Notes under the pieces: generated by a model
Told to the model about the DNA's origin: nothing
Databases searched by the model: none
The model's input: only the letters and a program-made list of their open reading frames with translations
Program-made: the position numbers and the translations under genes
Assembly: GCF_026151205.1 (NCBI RefSeq)
Contig: NC_087077.1
Location: 10,159,983 to 10,223,982 of the forward strand
Direction of reading: 5' to 3'
Source of the DNA: Bolinopsis microptera
Taxonomy: Eukaryota; Ctenophora; Tentaculata; Lobata; Bolinopsidae
Length of the DNA: 64,000 nucleotides
Shown here: positions 58,501-64,000 of the stretch, in pieces
Position numbering within the stretch: position 1 is the first letter of the stretch
Layout of the letters: each line of letters begins with the position of its first letter

Positions 58501-59465
58501 CATTTATGTTCCGGGGTAGGTGGAACATGTTTTGGTGGTTAAATAGTTAGTACTTGTCCCAAACCATCAGAAAAACCGAGTTTCGACCTCCCAACCCACT
58601 CAGGCCACTCCCAGGGGCCACGCCCATCCCAAAATTACTGAAAATCAGGTAAAATCAAGACCGAAAATCTTTACCCCCGTAGTGCATTTATGTTCCGGGG
58701 TAGGTGGAACATGTTTTGGTGGTTAAATAGTTAGTACTTGTCCCAAACCATCAGAAAAACCGAGTTTCGACCTCCCAACCCACTCAGGCCACTCCCAGGG
58801 GCCACGCCCATCCCAAAATTACTGAAAATTAGGTAAAATCAAGACCGAAAATCTTTACCCCCGTAGTGCATTTATGTTCCGGGGTAGGTGGAACATGTTT
58901 TGGTGGTTAAATAGTTAGTACTTGTCCCAAACCATCAGAAAAACCGAGTTTCGACCTCCCAACCCACTCAGGCCACTCCCAGGGGCCACGCCCATCCCAA
59001 AATTACTGAAAATTAGGTAAAATCAAGACCGAAAATCTTTACCCCCGTAGTGCATTTATGTTCCGGGGTAGGTGGAACATGTTTTGGTGGTTAAATAGTT
59101 AGTACTTGTCCCAAACCATCAGAAAAACCGAGTTTCGACCTCCCAACCCACTCAGGCCACTCCCAGGGGCCACGCCCATCCCAAAATTACTGAAAATTAG
59201 GTAAAATCAAGACCGAAAATCTTTACCCCCGTAGTGCATTTATGTTCCGGGGTAGGTGGAACATGTTTTGGTGGTTAAATAGTTAGTACTTGTCCCAAAC
59301 CATCAGAAAAACCGAGTTTCGACCTCCCAACCCACTCAGGCCACTCCCAGGGGCCACGCCCATCCCAAAATTACTGAAAATTAGGTAAAATCAAGACCGA
59401 AAATCTTTACCCCCGTAGTGCATTTATGTTCCGGGGTAGGTGGAACATGTTTTGGTGGTTAAATT
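55553..59465 (+). repeat. Satellite array A, 183-184-bp unit, about 21 copies
   Basis: The landmark gtagtgcatttatgttcc recurs at 55737, 55921, 56105, 56289, 56473, 56656, 56839 and so on, a spacing of 183-184 bp. Copies are almost identical and differ mainly by one or a few bases in an A-rich stretch (actgaaaattaggt). The first copy at the left edge is the most diverged. The array ends abruptly at 59465 in the middle of a unit. It has no coding potential. Confidence 0.95.
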
Positions 59466-60178
59466 TTCGGTATTGCGAAGGGGAGGCCTGCCTTCCGATA
59501 TCGCATTACAAAGGGTAACCCTCGAGTCCAAAATCGTATATCGAAGGGTAGGTGCGGACTTCGAAAACCGAAAAAAATATTTTTGGCTCAGAATGATCAG
59601 AGTAGCATGAAACATGAACAAAAGTAGTTTCCAAGAAAACTTTGAAAATTTTTGACTTAGAAAATTTTCGGTCCGAGTCATTCTCGATACGTACCTCTGA
59701 AAGCAGAGCTCCCGCTTCCGAGCTCGTATTGCGAAGGGGAGCCCTGCCTTCCGAGATCGCATTACAAAGGGGAACCCTCGAGTCCAAAATCGTATATCGA
59801 ACTTCGAAAACCGAAAAAAAATATTTTTGGCTCAGAATGATCAGAGTAGCATGAAACATGAACAAAGTAGTTTCCAAGAAAACTTTGAAAATTTTTGACT
59901 TAGGAAATTTTCGGTCCGAGTCATTCTCGATACGTACCTCTGAAAGCAGAGCTCCCGCTTCCGAGCTCGTATTGCAAAGGGGAGGCCTGCCTTCCGAGAT
60001 CGCATTACAAAGGGGAACCCTCGAGTCCAAAATCGTATATCGAACTTCGAAAACCGAAAAAAAATATTTTTGTCTCAGAATGATCAGAGTAGCATGAAAC
60101 ATGAACAAAAGTAGTTTCCAAGAAAACTTTGAAAATTTTTGACTTTGAAAATTTTGGGGGAAAAATTTCTTTCCCAAA
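59466..60178. repeat. 243-bp tandem repeat, about three copies
   Basis: cttcgaaaaccgaaaaaaat starts near 59559, 59802 and 60045, giving a period of about 243 bp. Open frames on both strands come from the repeat. Inverted copies of parts lie at 60385-60530 and 60720-60865. Confidence 0.85.
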
Positions 60179-60552
60179 AATTTTTAGAAACCTAAATTAA
60201 AAAATTGGCCCTTTTTGGCCCCTTGCCCAGATTTCATGGGGGAAGCGATGGCCCCCCCCCCCCCCTTCCGCTTCCCTGGGCCCAGAAAAATATTTTGGGC
60301 TCATATCATATACAATATAAACGATCAGTGTAGTATGGTGTGGGGGGGGGGGGGCAATGGCATAAAATGGAGAATTACTCAAGGAGTGCAGCCCTCCCTT
60401 TTGCAGTGCGAGCTCGGAAGCGGGAGCCATGCCTTCAGAGGTACGTATCGAGGATGACTCGGACCGAAAATTTTCTTAGTCTAAATATTTTCAAAGTTTT
60501 TCTGGAAACTACTTTTATTCACGATTCATGCTGACTTACTGACTTACTTGAC
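60179..60552. other. Core between inverted satellites, with C and G homopolymers
   Basis: Poly-C (60251-60265) and poly-G (about 60342-60353) runs lie near the middle. A partly inverted copy of the 243-bp repeat follows at 60385-60530. No gene is seen. Confidence 0.5.
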
Positions 60553-60678
60553 TTAAGTCGGCTTCTTGGTCCGAGCAGCTACAATTCCTCGCCACACGTC
60601 GCGGTCAAGCATAACAGATCTTATCTCTTCAACACAGGAAAGGCTGGTGTCCTTCTTTAGCATGTCCAGAAACGTCAT
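60553..60678 (-). pseudogene. LINE protein C-terminal remnant
   Basis: The minus strand encodes 41 residues to a stop. They end in the characteristic LINE tail pattern: an acidic helix, then LDRDVWRGIVAARTKKPT, followed by a tail of short GTAAGTCA repeats. Such ends are typical of AP-endonuclease LINEs in animals. The rest of the element is absent. Confidence 0.6.
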
Positions 60679-60719
60679 GCTACCCTGATCATTATTAGCC
60701 GAAAATATTTCTTCGATTT

Positions 60720-61150
60720 TCGAAGTCCGGACCTACCCTTCGATATACGATTTCGGACTCGAGGGATCCCCCATGTAATGTGATCTCGGAAGGCAGGCCT
60801 CCCTTTTGCAGTGCGAGCTCGGGAGCGGGAGCCCTGCCTTCAGAGGTACGTATCGAGGATGATTGCCAAAATATCGATTATATAATATGTGAACGACCCC
60901 TTACGCGTACGTGCGATCAGTTTATTTGGTTGAGACTAGATCCGCCCTATGAGAATCGTGCAGAAAGCTAAGCCCAATTACGGTATCTTAGCACGCTATC
61001 ACATGATTATTCACCCAATTTGATAACAAGATAAACAGGTTGCTTGATAACTTCGTCATTTTTAATCCCTTTGCGGACTTCTGCAGTATGTATTACTAAT
61101 TCGAATAAAATCATACCCTGAAGTGCCCCCTTTCGTGACTGATTTGGTTG
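60720..61150. repeat. Inverted copy of the 243-bp repeat, then unique DNA
   Basis: 60720-60865 is an inverted copy of the 243-bp repeat. 60885-60905 matches the end of a poly-G MITE type terminus (atgtgaacgacccctta). The rest is unique. Confidence 0.55.
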
Positions 61151-64000
61151 ACAAGTACTAACTATTTAACCACCAAAACATGTTCCACCTACCCCGGAAC
61201 ATAAATGCACTACGGGGGTAAAGATTTTCGGTCTTGATTTTACCTAATTTTCAGTAATTTTGGGATGGGCGTGGCCCCTGGGAGTGGCCTGAGTGGGTTG
61301 GGAGGTCGAATCTCGGTTTTTCTGATGGTTTGGGACAAGTACTAACTATTTAACCACCAAAACATGTTCCACCTACCCCGGAACATAAATGCACTACGGG
61401 GGTAAAGATTTTCGGTCTTGATTTTACCTGATTTCAGTAATTTTGGGATGGGCGTGGCCCCTGGGAGTGGCCTGAGTGGGTTGGGAGGTCGAAACTCGGT
61501 TTTTCTGATGGTTTGGGACAAGTACTAACTATTTAACCACCAAAACATGTTCCACCTACCCCGGAACATAAATGCACTACGGGGGTAAAGATTTTCGGTC
61601 TTGATTTTACCTAATTTTCAGTAATTTCAGTGATTTCAGTAATTTGGGATGGGCGTGGCCCCTGGGAGTGGCCTGAGTGGGTTGGGAGGTCGAAACTCGG
61701 TTTTTCTGATGGTTTGGGACAAGTACTAACTATTTAACCACCAAAACATGTTCCACCTACCCCGGAACATAAATGCACTACGGGGGTAAAGATTTTCGGT
61801 CTTGATTTTACCTAATTTTCAGTAATTTTGGGATGGGCGTGGCCCCTGGGAGTGGCCTGAGTGGGTTGGGAGGTCGAAACTCGGTTTTTCTGATGGTTTG
61901 GGACAAGTACTAACTATTTAACCACCAAAACATGTTCCACCTACCCCGGAACATAAATGCACTACGGGGGTAAAGATTTTCGGTCTTGATTTTACCTAAT
62001 TTTCAGTAATTTTGGGATGGGCGTGGCCCCTGGGAGTGGCCTGAGTGGGTTGGGAGGTCGAAACTCGGTTTTTCTGATGGTTTGGGACAAGTACTAACTA
62101 TTTAACCACCAAAACATGTTCCACCTACCCCGGAACATAAATGCACTACGGGGGTAAAGATTTTCGGTCTTGATTTTACCTAATTTTCAGTAATTTTGGG
62201 ATGGGCGTGGCCCCTGGGAGTGGCCTGAGTGGGTTGGGAGGTCGAAACTCGGTTTTTCTGATGGTTTGGGACAAGTACTAACTATTTAACCACCAAAACA
62301 TGTTCCACCTACCCCGGAACATAAATGCACTACGGGGGTAAAGATTTTCGGTCTTGATTTTACCTAATTCAGTATTTCAGTGATTTCAGTAATTTTGGGA
62401 TGGGCGTGGCCCCTGGGAGTGGCCTGAGTGGGTTGGGAGGTCGAAACTCGGTTTTTCTGATGGTTTGGGACAAGTACTAACTATTTAACCACCAAAACAT
62501 GTTCCACCTACCCCGGAACATAAATGCACTACGGGGGTAAAGATTTTCGGTCTTGATTTTACCTAATTTTCAGTAATTTTGGGATGGGCGTGGCCCCTGG
62601 GAGTGGCCTGAGTGGGTTGGGAGGTCGAAACTCGGTTTTTCTGATGGTTTGGGACAAGTACTAACTATTTAACCACCAAAACATGTTCCACCTACCCCGG
62701 AACATAAATGCACTACGGGGGTAAAGATTTTCGGTCTTGATTTTACCTAATTTTCAGTAATTTTGGGATGGGCGTGGCCTGAGTGGGTTGGGAGGTCGAA
62801 ACTCGGTTTTTCTGATGGTTTGGGACAAGTACTAACTATTTAACCACCAAAACATGTTCCACCTACCTCGGAACATAAATGCACTACGGGGGTAAAGATT
62901 TTCGGTCTTGATTTTACCTAATTTTCAGTAATTTCAGTGATTTCAGTAATTATGGGATGGGCGTGGCCCCTGGAAGTGGCCTGAGTGGGTTGGGAGGTCG
63001 AAACTTGGTTTTTCTGATGGTTTGGGACAAGTACTAACTATTTAACCACCAAAACATGTTCCACCTACCCCGGAACATAAATGCACTACGGGGGTAAAGA
63101 TTTTCGGTCTTGATTTTACCTAATTTTCAGTAATTTCAGTGATTTCAGTAATTATGGGATGGGCGTGGCCCCTGGGAGTGGCCTGAGTGGGTTGGGAGGT
63201 CGAAACTCGGTTTTTCTGATGGTTTGGGACAAGTACTAACTATTTAACCACCAAAACATGTTCCACCTACCCCGGAACATAAATGCACTACGGGGGTAAA
63301 GATTTTCGGTCTTGATTTTACCTAATTTTCAGTAATTTTGGGATGGGCGTGGCCCCTGGGAGTGGCCTGAGTGGGTTGGGAGGTCGAAACTCGGTTTTTC
63401 TGATGGTTTGGGACAAGTACTAACTATTTAACCACCAAAACATGTTCCACCTACCCCGGAACATAAATGCACTACGGGGGTAAAGATTTTCGGTCTTGAT
63501 TTTACCTAATTTTCAGTAATTTTGGGATGGGCGTGGCCCCTGGGAGTGGCCTGAGTGGGTTGGGAGGTCGAAACTCGGTTTTTCTGATGGTTTGGGACAA
63601 GTACTAACTATTTAACCACCAAAACATGTTCCACCTACCCCGGAACATAAATGCACTACGGGGGTAAAGATTTTCGGTCTTGATTTTACCTAATTTTCAG
63701 TAATTTCAGTGATTTCAGTAATTATTGGATGGGCGTGGCCCCTGGGAGTGGCCTGAGTGGGTTGGGAGGTCGAAACTCGGTTTTTCTGATGGTTTGGGAC
63801 AAGTACTAACTATTTAACCACCAAAACATGTTCCACCTACCCCGGAACATAAATGCACTACGGGGGTAAAGATTTTCGGTCTTGATTTTACCTGGATTTC
63901 AGTAATTTTGGGATGGGCGTGGCCCCTGGGAGTGGCCTGAGTGGGTTGGGAGGTCGAAACTCGGTTTTTCTGATGGTTTGGGACAAGTACTAACTATTTA
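61151..64000 (-). repeat. Satellite array B, inverted copies of the 184-bp unit
   Basis: Same unit as array A but in the opposite orientation, about 15 copies, running off the right edge. Some copies carry an extra 16-bp piece (cagtgatttcagtaat) or lack 10-15 bp, so array B is more varied than array A. Confidence 0.95.

Noticed and set aside
55553-59465. CRISPR-like regular repeats
   Set aside because: The 184-bp unit is contiguous with no unique spacers; it is a eukaryotic satellite.
59424-60177. Repeated ORFs of 70-220 codons on both strands
   Set aside because: They are frames through the 243-bp tandem repeat, with near-identical peptides on both strands.

Overview
The window looks like nuclear DNA of an invertebrate animal. 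Genes are split into many short exons with GT-AG introns, conserved animal housekeeping proteins can be read across the joins, the DNA is AT-rich, TTAGGG repeats occur, and there are several kinds of LINE, hAT and TTAA- or TA-flanked elements. I cannot place it to phylum. No bacterial operon, CRISPR array, rRNA or tRNA gene was seen.

Layout. 1-3844 (minus): two unrecognised multi-exon genes, the first running off the left edge, separated by a MITE, a hAT end and a TTAGGG-bearing inverted-repeat element. 5212-6709 (plus): a three-exon 3' piece of a gamma-glutamyltransferase gene. 7862-17469 (plus): a complete 17-exon gamma-glutamyltransferase gene whose third intron holds a 5'-truncated LINE with a restriction-like endonuclease, lying inside a 15-bp minisatellite. 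18881-26689 (minus): an RTE-like LINE with a 19-bp target duplication, split by an apparently intact 7-exon hAT transposon that has its own 8-bp duplication. 28401-30434 (plus): APRT, with a TTAA-flanked 826-bp element in its last coding part. 31126-33927: ELP4, with a 1.4-kb palindrome in an intron. 34292-37232: PRCC. 37571-38736: a seven-helix membrane protein. 40633-54706: the complete delta subunit of the AP-3 adaptor (10 exons), with a TA-flanked palindrome, a (CT)n tract, a 21-bp tandem array, a hairpin MITE and a LINE fragment in its introns. 55553-64000: two arrays of a ~184-bp satellite in opposite orientation, separated by a 1.7-kb core of another inverted repeat.

The host genes are a chance neighbourhood, not a pathway: glutathione breakdown (GGT), adenine salvage (APRT), tRNA wobble modification (ELP4), a splicing-associated protein (PRCC) and lysosome-related vesicle traffic (AP-3). 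All recognised host genes read on the plus strand. The most interesting signals are mobile elements meeting gene structure: a TTAA insertion in APRT whose target duplications could supply both splice sites of a new in-frame intron, a tandem array whose last unit supplies the AP-3 delta exon 2 acceptor, and an R2-like retroelement sitting inside a minisatellite.
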